A DNA stretch of 64,000 nt from Diplolepis rosae (Eukaryota > Arthropoda > Insecta > Hymenoptera > Diplolepididae), in contig JAPYXD010000555.1 of assembly GCA_030998225.1 (NCBI GenBank), positions 558,001 through 622,000 of the forward strand, written 5' to 3'. The first letter of the stretch is position 1. Each line of letters opens with the position of its first letter. The position numbers and the translations under genes are program-made. Below the pieces are notes generated by a model that did not search any database, had not been told where the DNA came from, and saw only the letters and a list, made by a program, of their open reading frames with translations. Shown piece after piece: positions 1 through 11,300 of this stretch.

Positions 1-334
1 AGTTTCAAGTTTTCATTCTACCAAAATAAATTCCATAAAAAGTTACATCCCTAATTGCGTTGCGTTTCCTTATACTATTACCGTTGAGTGATATTAAATG
101 TACCCTAGTAACGGTTGCTGAGGCGTTGTTGCTTCAATACATACAGTAACGTTTGTTAATGCATTTTTTACGGTTTGCGTTCAAGCTTTGAAAATATGAA
201 TTATTTCTATACGAATGTTTAGATTAGTTCACCTAATTAATATAGGAAATCGTTATTCCTTCAACCCCTAACTTTAAATCGGAAGAGTTATTCTGAAATC
301 AAAGCTTTAAGAATCAACTGTAGTTAAAACGTAC
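1..334 (-). other. Intron 3 of the CIBAR gene
   Basis: AT-rich sequence downstream of the exon 3 donor. I see no further exon before the window edge. Confidence 0.6.
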
Positions 335-463
335 CTGTAATCACCAATGACAGAAAGAGTAGATGCAAAATTTACAAGACATGTGCTCAAGGATCGATTT
401 ACGCTTTCTGATTTAGCATATGCCTCTATTACTTTAGCAACCTCATCGTTCTTGTCTCTAAGT
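335..463 (-). CDS. CIBAR1: CIBAR/FAM92 coding exon 3
   Basis: The exon is 129 nt, with acceptor ATTTCAG and donor ACAG|GTACGT. It encodes 42 residues from LRDKNDEV to SVIGDY, matching the family block that follows RKTAR in FAM92 proteins. Confidence 0.85.
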
Positions 464-781
464 CTGAAATACAGGAGTTAGTCTTGACAAATGTTTATAA
501 AAATAAAGTAATAATGGTTTTGTAAGTAGTTTTACTAATTCGCAAACAATTTAATATACGAACCTTGCGGCTTTTCTCGTGAATGTAGCAAAAACTGTAC
601 ATAGCTCTGAAAATTTTTTCTCTGTTGCTGAAATTCGTTCTTGAACAAATTTAGCTTCTTCATAACTGCGAAAAACGAAAATTATAAGAATTACGTTACT
701 TTAATATATGAGAAAAGAAAATATTATAAAATTAAGAAAAACTGTGAACCAAATATTAGTTTGTGATTTCCTTCGAAGCAT
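335..781 (-). CDS. CIBAR1: CIBAR/FAM92 family BAR-domain protein, first three coding exons (gene continues off the left edge)
   Basis: CIBAR (FAM92) proteins have a membrane-binding BAR-like fold and act with Chibby at ciliary basal bodies (family knowledge). Three exons are visible on the minus strand: 750-781 (start ATG at 779-781), 564-665 and 335-463. All are bounded by AG and GT, with junction phases 2 and 2 that keep one frame. The peptide begins MLRR, as in known FAM92 proteins. It continues through EKKFSELCTVFATFTRKAAR and LRDKNDEVAK and ends at VIGDYR, about 86 residues, which matches the N-terminal third of FAM92. The helical conserved block RKxARLRDK spans the exon 2/3 junction exactly. 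A TATAAAAG box lies about 110 bp upstream of the start codon. The remaining exons should lie left of position 1. No break is seen. Confidence 0.85.
564..665 (-). CDS. CIBAR1: CIBAR/FAM92 coding exon 2
   Basis: The exon is 102 nt, with acceptor TCGCAG and donor AAG|GTTCGT. It encodes 33 residues including KKFSELC and FTRKAA, the conserved start of the BAR-like helices. Confidence 0.85.
750..781 (-). CDS. CIBAR1: CIBAR/FAM92 coding exon 1
   Basis: The exon is 32 nt, starts with ATG and encodes MLRRKSQTNI plus two bases. The donor is TTTG|GTTCAC. An alternative donor downstream would break the frame into exon 2, so this one was chosen. Confidence 0.75.
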
Positions 782-890
782 CTTTTCTCAATATATAAAA
801 AATATTCAATAACACCGATTACAAGTAGCAACACAATTTAAATAACGTCAACTAGACCCAGTCAGTGTAGCCGATAAACAAGTGTTTTAG

Positions 891-898
891 CTTTTATA
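891..898 (-). promoter_or_regulatory. TATA box of the CIBAR gene
   Basis: The minus strand reads TATAAAAG here, about 110 bp upstream of the ATG at 779-781, with no ATG between. The flanking 899-1183 is unannotated upstream DNA. Confidence 0.5.
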
Positions 899-1194
899 CC
901 TCTCTCCGACTGCGGGCCCAAAAATTCATTTAGAGTACTTTATTGGCATATTCCGTTGCTCAACAAACAAGATTCAACAGAATGGACCAATCAACTTCTG
1001 TAGATGAATCGCTATCGCTATGCTGCCTCTCAAAAATTGCTAGATGTCGCTAGCTGACCAAAAAATGTAACTAGATTTCTAGCTAACTTTTGAATCAAAA
1101 CAACACCAGTTTGTTGTCACAAACTAGTTTCAAGAAGGAGAAAAACCCTTGTTTGTGTTTTAAGAAGGATCAGCGATAGTCAGTAGACCTTTTC

Positions 1195-1484
1195 CATGGA
1201 GACTAGATATAAGGAGACTAATCTCTTATGGCCGTACTTTACAAAACACGAAATGAAGTTCTGCCAAGTACTTAGTTAGGAAACTTCCCGATGAGGGCAC
1301 GCGTGTTCCCTGGTTGCAAAATGGCGGCATCCGCGGTCGATAAGCATCGTGTATTAGATGCCGCCATATTGCACCCAGGGAACACACATGCCCTCATCGG
1401 GAAGTTTTGTAACTATGTACTTGGCAGAACTTCATTTCGGAAATGGATATATGGAGATTGGTCTCCTTATATCTAGTCTCCATG
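1195..1484. mobile_element. Foldback MITE with CATG ends (P-element-like), copy 1
   Basis: A near-perfect palindrome of 290 bp begins CATGGAGACTAGATATAAGG and ends with its complement. It is flanked by the direct repeat ACCTTTTC (1187-1194 and 1485-1492). The second copy at 30036-30334 has different flanks and its own 8-bp duplication, which confirms the boundaries. CATG tips and 8-bp duplications are features of the P superfamily (established knowledge), but the assignment is inference. The arms carry an AAAATGGCGGC motif resembling YY1/Pho sites. The 61-codon ORF inside is just the read-through of the hairpin. Confidence 0.8.
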
Positions 1485-1567
1485 ACCTTTTCATTTAAGA
1501 GCGGAAGCTTAGACGACACCATGATACTGCGCGCGCATTTAAATATTTCGAGCTCATTTTAGGAAAA

Positions 1568-1699
1568 ATGTACACGATAACAAACATTTCAGTAAAACTA
1601 ACTGAAAAAGTTGTTTCTAATGCAGAATTGTTGTACAAAAAGGTGGAGAAGAATACCATTTGTCAATTAAAAAGATGGTTGAAATGTAGAAAAAAGTAA
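1568..1699 (+). pseudogene. Small ORF fragment with a SAP-like LKRWLKCR motif
   Basis: A 43-residue ORF runs from ATG 1568 to TAA 1699 and ends in TICQLKRWLKCRKK. The QLKRWLxCRG pattern recurs at the N-terminus of many transposon-derived insect proteins, where a SAP-like helix precedes other domains (recalled family pattern, not checked). Here the protein stops right after it, so this is probably a remnant of the enclosing TIR element rather than a gene. Confidence 0.3.
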
Positions 1700-2105
1700 A
1701 GTAGAAAAATTAATTTTGTATTTAATTTGAAAGTAAAAATATTTGTGGATTATACTTTATAAGAAGTAAGTATCTGATGTATAAAATTAAAGGTGTATTT
1801 AAGATGCTACCAGGAAATCGATGAATTTATATTACATAATGTTTATAAATAAGTGATTTCTTGACAGTAACTTGGCATAAATTATTCGGTAATGATTTTC
1901 GTAATCTTAAAATTCTATACTGCAAAAAAATGAATGCATTTATACAAATACATTTTTTTTAATGGTAAACAATTGTTTATAGTAAATGAGAATATAAAAT
2001 TATTATGCTCTATCTCTATTATATTTCTATAGTACGCAGATAATTCTTTACATTCTTTATACAATAAAAGTATACTCGCCCTTACGCGCACATAAATTCA
2101 CTTAC

Positions 2106-2334
2106 ATATCACATTTTTGCACCCCGCACAATTTTTAATATGTTTTTCCAACGAATCGTCTGGAATTTTACCTTTTCGAAATTCCAAACAGGGTTTTGGA
2201 AATGAAATAAAATAATAAGTACATTCTAAGAACGACTTGTATCGGCGGTCACTTCTACAATTTCCAAAACAGCACTTTTTATCTGTACCAACCTTTTTCC
2301 TTTTCAGAAGATTTTCTCCAGGTATATCAGACAT
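2106..2334 (-). pseudogene. THAP-like zinc-finger first exon of a transposon protein
   Basis: The minus strand has ATG at 2332-2334 and encodes about 76 residues before a strong donor, ATAT|GTAAGT (GT at 2104-2105). The motifs KKCCFGNCRSDRRY and FISFPKP resemble the N-terminal half of THAP modules (C-x-C and the FPK segment). The usual tryptophan and the later C-x2-H are not in this exon. It lies inside the TIR element 1184-2498. A second exon would be expected at lower coordinates but none is recognised, so the copy is probably dead. Confidence 0.45.
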
Positions 2335-2988
2335 ATTCTTTGTGCAAAGTTTCTTAATTCAAAATCTTTCGAAATATTTTATTCCCGTAAATAATTACCT
2401 TGCCCATATACTTTCTCGGTAAAAATAGCTTGAACTCCCAGAAGTACTATGGATATTTTGCACTTGCGCAGTATCGTTTTCTTAAATGAAAAGGTCTATT
2501 GAAGAAAATTTCATTTTTCTGTGAAATGTGATTTATATTTGACACGTTTGAAGCATAGCAAGTTTCTTATAATTCTTGCAACAGCCATCATTTACTTAGA
2601 TTGAAATAATGACGAAATATATAACTTTAAAAAGACTTATCGATTTCAAGGCATTATGAGCTGCAAAGAGAAAATACCCATAGAGATACGACAGATAGAG
2701 TCGATAAGCCATAGGCCGCTCTGTAAGCGCCAACGTCAGTCTGGAAACTCAGTGAGAGCGAAAGAGAGAGACGATGGGAGATTTTTTCTGTCTTTATCTA
2801 TGCGTACCGCATTAGAGTGAGACAGCCTAACCCCCCGAATCACTCTCTCTCTCGCCCGAGCTGACAGGTTTCAGGCTGGCTTGTCTCATTATATTTATTT
2901 GTCATGACATTTTTCGCCAAAATACAACTAGACGCAACAGTGGAGCATTTGGTGAATTTTAATTCAGTCTTTGTTATACTGTCCCATA

Positions 2989-3075
2989 GATGCGATCTGC
3001 ATTGCGTCATCGTGAGCAAAACAGAGACGGAAGTATACATCTGTCTCTTTTGCACCCATAATGACGCAACGCATC
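2989..3075. repeat. Inverted repeat (hairpin) A
   Basis: The arm GATGCGATCTGCATTGCGTCAT faces ATGACGCAACGCATC. The inner arms AGCAAAACAGAGAC and TGTCTCTTTTGC continue the stem. It is probably a small foldback element and codes for nothing. Confidence 0.55.
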
Positions 3076-3094
3076 CAAGGAAAGGCACCATTAG

Positions 3095-3208
3095 GAGAAA
3101 TTACACCTCTGCCAATATTAGTGTGAACGAAAGAGGAAAATTCTCGGTCTCTTTCTCTTTTGTATGTATATTGCATTCATAAAGCATACATGCAGAGGTG
3201 TAATTCCA
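3095..3208. repeat. Inverted repeat (hairpin) B
   Basis: A 15-bp arm, AAATTACACCTCTGC, pairs with GCAGAGGTGTAATT. Inner GAAAGAGGAAAA and CTCTTTCTCTTTT segments also pair. It lies 20 bp from hairpin A. The surrounding 2499-2988 and 3209-3515 contain no recognisable gene. Confidence 0.5.
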
Positions 3209-3519
3209 CCTTCAGGGTTAAGTTGATAAGTCTATGAATTTAATCTCAGAAGTTTCAAGTCCTGTATAGACGTAAATTACCTCATGTAAAATACCTCGGG
3301 TATTATACGCGCCCAACCCTGACGGGAAATCTCGAATGAACTTGAAGCCATGATGAGTGCGGTGCAATCCATTTGTTGGAAACTGTAATTATTTTAGAAG
3401 GGGACGTCATAGTGACGACTACGCTATTTATCACTTCACCTATTTATCTCAACGAATTTTGTGACGACAAAGTGAAGTAGTTCTGAATTCTCCACTAGGC
3501 GGCTCTAGTCACGGTCTGC

Positions 3520-4840
3520 TGTGACAACCCGATCTCAGGGCCGTCTACACGAAACTTCGCGAACTATATATTTTAAGTTTTATTGCGCGGTTCGATTTTA
3601 AATCCTATAAAGATAGGAACGAGAAATTATGAGATTGCTTGATTGAACACTTCTTTATTATTAAAAACAAAGTTCGAACAATTTACTCAAATTGTTTGTT
3701 CACAAACAAAAGTCCGCGTACAAAATACGTATTCCGAAGATAGGAGCGTAACTAACTAACAAAAACTGAGTGCGTACGTATGTCCAGAGAGGGATCCAAG
3801 GGGTCTTTTTATCAAAAGTCCCCACTAAATGATTTGAGTTTTTAGGGCGTAGATAATAGATCTAATTGGTTGACTTTAATTTTAGGGTGTTTCCAAAATA
3901 ATCTTATTGGATTAGATTCTTCCCTTAAAACAGTGAGGGCGGATACGAACTAGGCCAATAGTGGATGTCGGGCCCACGTGCGTTCCCAGCATCTCAAGTG
4001 CGGCCACTTGAGGGTGTCAAAATACAAGTCCTCTTTTGACTCCGGGGGTCCGTCTCTGGTCACTTAACTTCGATCGTAGATCAATTTTTAAGGGTTGACA
4101 AGTACCCATGTTCTTTCACATTTTACGATCGTTCTGGGGATTTTGGGTTTGTTGAAATTTGGAATCAAATTTCAACGACTATTGAGTATTTAGCGAAACT
4201 CATGGTTTGTAAACCAAACAATTTATACTAGATGGCAATAAATTTAGAATTTATTAGTCGCTAGTGACATTTCCCAAACTCTCCAGAACGGTTTTCACAT
4301 AGTCTGGTCCTATTCAGAACAAAGGAAGGCTCTTAAAACTATTTATTATTTATTTCTATTGAGGCATTTCCTCGAAGGTTTCCAGACAACCTGTCAATCT
4401 GAAAATAAACCATTAATTTAATTATTCTAAGGAACAAGGCTGGTTTATTTATCATTTCTCTTAAATGTCAACTTGATCTGGTAAATTTCAACATGTAAAT
4501 TAACATTAAATTCATTTTAACAATTTAAGAACCGTGAGATTGTTGCACGTGTCCGTACATATAAAGTGACATAAACCAACCCATGTTATTTTGTCAAATA
4601 AAACTAAAAGGTTTATATTTATTCTTAATACTAAATGTCTCTTTGATCATAAACCTTAAGATTTATTCTGCCTTTTTAAGTATTTTAAATAAAATCGAAA
4701 TTGAATTTTCCCACGGCATTTCTTTGTTACGTACAATTACGTACGTACCGAAGAAGTGAATTTGAATCGAGTTCATGAACGCTCGATCTAGTTTATTCGC
4801 AATCCGCAAAATAGATGAGCGCGCAGGTGCGATCATCACA
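3520..4840 (-). repeat. 3' LTR of the 14.3-kb Gypsy element
   Basis: The LTR is 1321 bp with TG...CA ends. AATAAA on the minus strand near 3650 is the likely poly(A) signal. It holds about 513 bp (near 3995-4505) that is missing from the partner LTR. Confidence 0.92.
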
Positions 4841-4856
4841 CCTCACCCCCTATTTT
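4841..4856 (-). other. Polypurine tract next to the 3' LTR
   Basis: The minus strand reads AAAATAGGGGGTGAGG immediately before the LTR TGTG. This is the position and composition expected for the plus-strand primer of reverse transcription. Confidence 0.75.
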
Positions 4857-7245
4857 CAAAAGAATGTTTACATTCTTTAAGTGAGGTTATATGCAATTTC
4901 TTGTGTTTCAGTGAAAATAAAAGCTTTAATCTGTAATGTCAGGTCATATACTCGCTGATTTTTGTATTAGTTTCTAGTGTTAATCAAAAAATTGCAATTT
5001 ACAAACCGTGCGCGAGAATCGTGTGAAATGAGGTAAAGTGAACCTTGTCAGTGATTGTTAATAAAGTAAGGATTTCTTTTACTTCGTTATGGATTCAAGA
5101 TTTCCAAGGTAAGAAATCAAGTTGTTTTATAGTTTTTGATCTTTAGGAATATTAGAGGCAAGTTTGGTTGAACTCACATTAGTTTTCAAATTTTCAAGAT
5201 TTCTAGGTTATGTAAGTGTGGCCGGTATTGCCGGTAACTATGAATATAAATATACACACGTGCATATGCACGTATACCGTATACTAGTGTTGGTTTCTAG
5301 TATTTATTCTCAAATAATTAAATTCTTTATATAAATAAGTTAATATTAGGTAGTTGATTAATTGGGTTTTATGAGATTTTGGAATTTATAATTGTATTCG
5401 TTAAGAACAATTATTTTTGATAAAGTGAATATTAATTATTAAATAATTCAGCTTGACAAGGAAGAGGATGAACAATCTTATCTAAAGTAAAACTCACCAT
5501 AATAAAAATGATAAGTACGAAAGTTGCCAATGAGGAAAGGACGTCGCATCTAGCCAAGTTTGCTATGCATGCCAATAAATTACACACTGATTGGTTTCCT
5601 GGAGGATAGTCTGATGAAATTACACATGACTAAGCCAGCTATGTTTATGAGAGGACATGTATTAGGAGTAAAAAGGGCATGGAAAAATTATAATATTGAC
5701 GGTAAGGTAAAACTACATGTCGTGGGGAATTTGGGTAAGTTTGTAAACTTTGTTTTTTAAAACATAAAATGTCTAGAGACCTAGATAGGCTAGATTTATT
5801 AACGTGGTCATTTGTTATGAAGTGTCGCTTTATTCTGAGTGATTTATTCACGAAGGAAAAAGTTAAATTTTGGAAGATCGACTCACAAGGAGGAAAGTTA
5901 ATTTAAAATTATATAGTGATTCCTATGACTTTGAAATTCTATATGATTTCCAATGCCAAAGGTAAAAGGAAGGATTATTTATGAAATTTCTTTTCAGGAT
6001 TTTTATTTTTGTATAACACAGGTAATAAATGGCTAGATATAAGTGAATCAACTCTAACCAAGAAGAAGGAGGAACAGACGAATAAAGTTAGTTCTCACGT
6101 ACCTGTGCACACTCATCTGCAGATGAATCGACAGTTATCAACCTGGTTACTGATATAGGAAGGAGGGTAAAAGATGATTGCTTGTCAGGCAAATGAACAG
6201 AATGTCGATAGGTAGACCATTCTGTAGAGGAAAAAAAAAACAAAGCGTCCCACAGGAGCGAGCAATCAAGGAAGAATTGGTCCAATTCTATATGGAAAAT
6301 GGTAGACAGCTCAGAGAGAAAAATTAATAAAAATGGGTAAGTAAGAATGAGTGCAGTTTCATACTGCATTATCGCTCACCCCTTATACCGAATTATTTAT
6401 TCATTTTCCTTTGACAAATGAATGAGTGATTAATGATTTTAATGAAATATTAGTGGTAAGATACTTTTTTTTTCAAGCTCTTCTCATTGTTAGAGTCTAA
6501 CAAAACTTCTCATGTCAACAGGATCAAAAGCGCTTATTCTGATGGTTTCAATTTGGATGAAGTCAATGTATGGGATTTCTAACGACAAGGAAAAATTAAC
6601 AGTCGTTGAAGGATATATCTTCTTTGATTTTGAGATTTAAAGGTCACCATGAACATCGAAGATAAGGAAACGTTCTTTATGAATAATACAAACAAAGCTA
6701 TTAGAAGAAATCAGAAAACTGCATCATAGCCAAGGGTGAGTATAGTTATGAGATTAAAATAATTTTAATTAGAACGATTATGATTGTATGTATACATATA
6801 TTTATTTCTAAATTCATGTAACTAAGTATATGCAACCAGTTATTTACATTTTCTCAATCACTCCGATAGTTTCTTATATTAGTTTATTTTTTGTATATTT
6901 GTCTGTTTATTTGGTTAAATTTGTAAATTTCTTATATTATTATAGTTATACTATTAGCTTTTATTTACTATTATTTTCATTTAATTTTGTTTGATTATTA
7001 TACTTTATCTATTTACATAAAGACTCAATAATAATTTTTTTATTCTTGAATATTTCGAATACTTTTAGTAAAGATGTTTTTTAATAGAAAGTAATTTCAT
7101 CTTATTTTAATAAAATATGATCGTATGTAGTATATGACTACAATTTTAGAGGTTATATCAGGATCTAATTTTATATATATATACATGCATAAATTTTAAA
7201 CCTCAACTTAACAGGAGTAACAGAGAAGTCTTGTATGTGTTTGAT
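4857..7245 (-). other. Long 3' untranslated region of the Gypsy element, no env
   Basis: AT-rich sequence between the integrase stop and the polypurine tract. Minus-strand ORFs do not exceed 93 codons and show no signal peptide, fusion or transmembrane pattern typical of env. Short plus-strand ORFs (for example 5560-5760) are not recognised. Confidence 0.5.
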
Positions 7246-8323
7246 CTAATCTAATGTTTCTAAGTTTGCACGTAGATGTGCTAACTTCAGTTTATTTTTG
7301 TGTACGATTTTTCGTTTAATTTCAGTTATTGCGATTTCTACGTTATGATCTGTGAATACGTTTGTTACTTTATATGGGCCTTCGTAATAATCATCGAGTT
7401 TCGAAGTTCTAGGTTCTTTTTGCAAGTAAACATATTCTCCGATCTCGTAGTTTTCTACTTGGGATTTCCTATCATAATAGTATTTATATTTTAATTTTGC
7501 CTTTTTAATATTTTCTCGAGCTGTTGCTTGAGCTTCATATATTTTGAATAATAAACTGTCTAAATATTCGTTGTAGGTGATTGATACTTCTCCAGTTTCG
7601 AATTCGGAAGGAATTCTCGCATCTTCGCCAAAGACTAATTTGTGAGGAGTGAATCCTGTGGCAGAGTGCACTGTTGAGTTGTAAGAAAACGTGGCAAATT
7701 TTAACCATTGATCCCAGTTGTACTTTGAACAATAGTGCCTTAAATATTCTATGAACACATGATGGCTACGTTCCAGAGCGCCGAGAGATTGTGGATGAAA
7801 AGCTGTGGATTTAATTTGTCTGATTTTAAAAATCTGACAGAACGTCTTCATAATCTGGCTGAGAAAATTACTGCCTTGATCGGTATGTATTATTCTGGGA
7901 CACCCGAATCGACAAATTATATTTTCTGCCAATGCAACAGCAATAGTAACAGAATCGACATTTTTCAATGGTATTGCTTCAGAATACTTTGTTAAGCAGT
8001 CTTGAATGGTTAATATATATTTATTTCCGCGCTCAGAAGTGGGTAATGGACCCACGATATCTATTTGGATTTTATCAAAAGCTTTTCGCGGTGTGTCGGT
8101 AATTTTCATCGGTTTCTTCCCTTTTTGCCTTTTTAGTTTTGTTCTCTGACAACTTTCACATGATTTGATAAAATCTTGCACATCTTGTCTGATACCTTCC
8201 CAATAGAATTGATTACGTATTCAAGAATACTTTTTCGCAACACCCAGATGACCGCCAGTGACAGAGCAATGATTTTCTTCTATAACTTTAAATCTGTCTT
8301 TGGGATCCGGTACTTTCACTTCA
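7246..8323 (-). pseudogene. Gypsy integrase (zinc finger, DD35E core, GPY/F end)
   Basis: Integrase inserts the cDNA into the host chromosome. The longest open part is 7246-8181. Numbering from its GTG, the catalytic triad is D41 (QIDIVGP), D101 (HTDQGSN) and E137 (GALERSHH), with DD35E spacing. The C-terminal YEGPYKV segment is a GPY/F-type module. Upstream, in the same frame, lies the HHCC finger (NHCSVTGGHLG, then CESCQRTK), but a TGA at 8221-8223 interrupts it. A one-base shift near 8345-8380 separates it from the pol frame upstream. The protein cannot be made intact from this copy. Confidence 0.9.
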
Positions 8324-11300
8324 TTAGTGCATATATTTATGATTCTCGATTCCTGGCCAAGGTAAGCGATCTAAGCCATTTCCTTTTCTAGAAACACTGC
8401 AGGTTTTGACATCAAGGGTTTCCATGGCTTCTTTCAATCCATTTATGCATTGCTTAAGGATTTCTAAAGATGGTTTTTGATCATAGGTTGATTTTACGAC
8501 AAGGTGAAATACATATTTATCGTTTTGTTCGAATACTACTGCGTGACCTTCTTGAGGTTGAGTCGAGAAAAGAGCCTCAAAATTTACCAGACCTTCGCTT
8601 TCTAATTTTTTACTGACCGACGTCGTAAACTTACAGTCTTTGGAGATAAAATGGATAAGGTGATCTCTTCTCGTCTCGAAAATATCTTTTTTATATTGTA
8701 TACAAGAAGTATTAAGTACCGAAACGAATGCAGGTTTAGAAAGATTTCGTTTACAGTTACAAGATAGAATTTGATTCCTTTTTTGTTCTGACGGATTTGT
8801 AAAATCTTTATCGCTGTTACTTTCAAAATTTTCTCCGGCACCTTTACCTTTTACCTCGGGCCAAGGTGGCAATACGATCGTTGCATCTACCCGGCCAGGA
8901 GGTTTGCTCATACCTGATTCACAACTCTGTGAATCCAGATCAATAACCAATCCGCTTTCCAGCGCGATTCCACCTATAGGATTTTCTTTTTTTCTTTCAG
9001 GATAAAGGTGCCTCTCTACCTCGGGCCAAGGTGGCAATACGTTCGTTGCATCTACCCGGCCAGGAGGTTCCCTACTATCCGGTTCATAATCCAAGGAATC
9101 GTGTGATTCCATCTCCCGAAGTGTGCAGATATTTCTATCATCACTACTTCTTATGAGGAGAGATGAACCTTCTTCGGCTGACTCATATCTGCCGCTACCA
9201 ATTTCAAGATATTCCAAATCCTTTTCTTCAATATTTCTTGAATTAGTGTCGTTAGTTGTGTCTACGTCGTAATTTTCTATAGTAAATAAATGAAAATTTT
9301 CTTTAACAAGTATATCATTATTAAAATAGTCATTGTCGTGTGTAAGGATATCAGGATCGAAATCAAGAGCCGATACAGTGCCGTCAATAGCAAGTATTTG
9401 CTCCTGGTCTCTAAGGCTAAAGGTATTGTCAATTGAGTCATTCGTCTTCAAGTCGGGTGAATTTATTGTCGTGTAACCTTGAGTTTTCGTTTCGGTACCA
9501 TTTTCCTTGACATTTTGTTTTAAATTAACTGGATTTCTCGATAATGCATCTGCATTTGCATTCACTTTACCTGGTTTATACACCACAAAATAATCGTACT
9601 CACCTAGTCGTAACCTCCACCTATTCAGTTTTGAACCGGGATTTTTTATATTATGAAGCCATACCAGAGGTCGATGGTCTGTAACCAAAGTGGATTTTCG
9701 ACCATATAAGTACGGTCGGAAATTCTCAACACCGAACAGTATACCAAGAAGCTCCCTTTCGATAGTCGCGTACTTAGTTTCTGCTTCATTTAAGGTTCTG
9801 GATGCATAGGAAACAGGAAGATCTTTTCCTATCTCTCCTTGACTTAAGATAGCCCCAATAGCAAAATCAGATGCGTCAGTGGTGACTATGAAAGGCTTAC
9901 TAAAATCTGGATATTGAAGGATGGGTTCAGTTATTATTAAATCTCGCAATTTTTCGAAGGCTTCTTGTTGAGCTTGCTCCCAATGAAATTTTATTCCGAG
10001 TTTAGTGAGCAATGTTAGAGGTTTTGCTATTTTTGCGAAATTAGGTATAAACCGCCTATAATAACCGATTAATCCAAGGAATTGCTTTAAATTTTTACGT
10101 GTCTTTGGACGAGGGAATTTTTTAACTGCTTCTATTTTGCGGGGGTCAGGTTTCACGCCATCTTGTGTAATTATGTGTCCGAGATATGTAATTTCTTTTC
10201 CTAAAAAGTGACACTTTTCGGGCTGTAGTGTCAGTCCTGCAGTCTGAAGTCTACCAAAGAGTTTCTTAAGTTTATTCATATGTTCTTCTAGTGAGCTTGA
10301 ATAGACAACGATGTCGTCCATGTATACGAATAACTCGATTCCTTGTAAACCGGATAAGACTTGATCCATTAGTCTCTGGAAGGTAGAAGGTGCATTTTTC
10401 AACCCGAAAGGCATTCTTTTGTACTCATAATGTCCATAGGGTGTTGAAAATGCTGTTTTTTGTTGCGATTCGGGATCCATTGGGATTTCATGAAATCCTG
10501 AAGCCAAGTCTAGAGTTGAGAAATATTTTGCTCCTCCCAGTTGATCGAGGATATCCGTGATATTTGGAAGAGGGTATGCATCACTCACTGATTTTTCATT
10601 CAGAGCACTATAGTCTATAACCATACGCCACTTAACTTGTCCTTCTGAATCAGGTTTCTTAGGTACGATCCACAATGGCGAGTTATAAGGTGAATTTGAA
10701 GGTTGAATAATATCATTATCTAACAATTTTGCAACTTGCTTTTGCACTTCTTCTTTGTGAATATGAGGATAGCGATACTGTTTCACGTTGATTACTTTCT
10801 GGTCAGTCATTATAATTTTATGCTTAACCAAATTTGTATTTCCTAGCTTATCTGTCGGTAAATGAAATTGATATGGAAATCGATTTATGATTTGCATTAA
10901 AAACAGTTTTTCTTCATCGTTAAGTTTTTCTAAATTTAATAATTTTAAAATCTCGCACATCCTTTTTGCATGAGCTGCTTTTTTCTCGCAATAGGGGTCA
11001 TTTTTATTCAAACTTAGTTTATCGTGGTCAATTATTTCGAATTCTTCCAATTCAACGGTTGGTATAGTTAATTCTATATTTTCAGGTGTAGAGTTTATTG
11101 CATATATTTTAACGAATCCTTCTTTTGGAGTGACCAATGGTTCTCCCATATAGATACCTGGTCCAGTCTGGATTTTCCTAATATATCCCGATTTTAAGCA
11201 AGTTCTTTTGATCGGAAGAGTGACTAAGGTTTTACTTCGAGCGGGCAGCTTTAATGTAGTGTGAGTTTTAAAAGCGATAGATTGACCTCCTATAATTATT

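Larger units (their letters stand above)
1184..2498. mobile_element. TIR element carrying THAP-like and SAP-like coding fragments, itself hit by a foldback insertion
   Basis: The ends are inverted repeats. The left end reads TAGACCTTTTC, is interrupted by the 1195-1484 insertion, and resumes as ATTTAAGAG. The right end, reversed, reads TAGACCTTTTCATTTAAGA. A second shared block, GATACTGCGC, follows on both sides, which supports one element of about 1.0 kb before the nested insertion. Its interior holds a 43-codon plus-strand ORF and a THAP-like exon on the minus strand. TA at both tips could be a 2-bp target duplication. The superfamily is not identified. Confidence 0.5.

Noticed and set aside
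5089..5760. A captured host gene on the plus strand of the Gypsy 3' region (ATG, possible donor GGTAAG, then short ORFs)
   Set aside because: The short ORFs match no family I know, and no acceptor/exon series can be supported.
6088..6369. Possible env remnant in the Gypsy 3' region
   Set aside because: 93 codons with some hydrophobic runs but no signal peptide, cleavage site or cysteine pattern.
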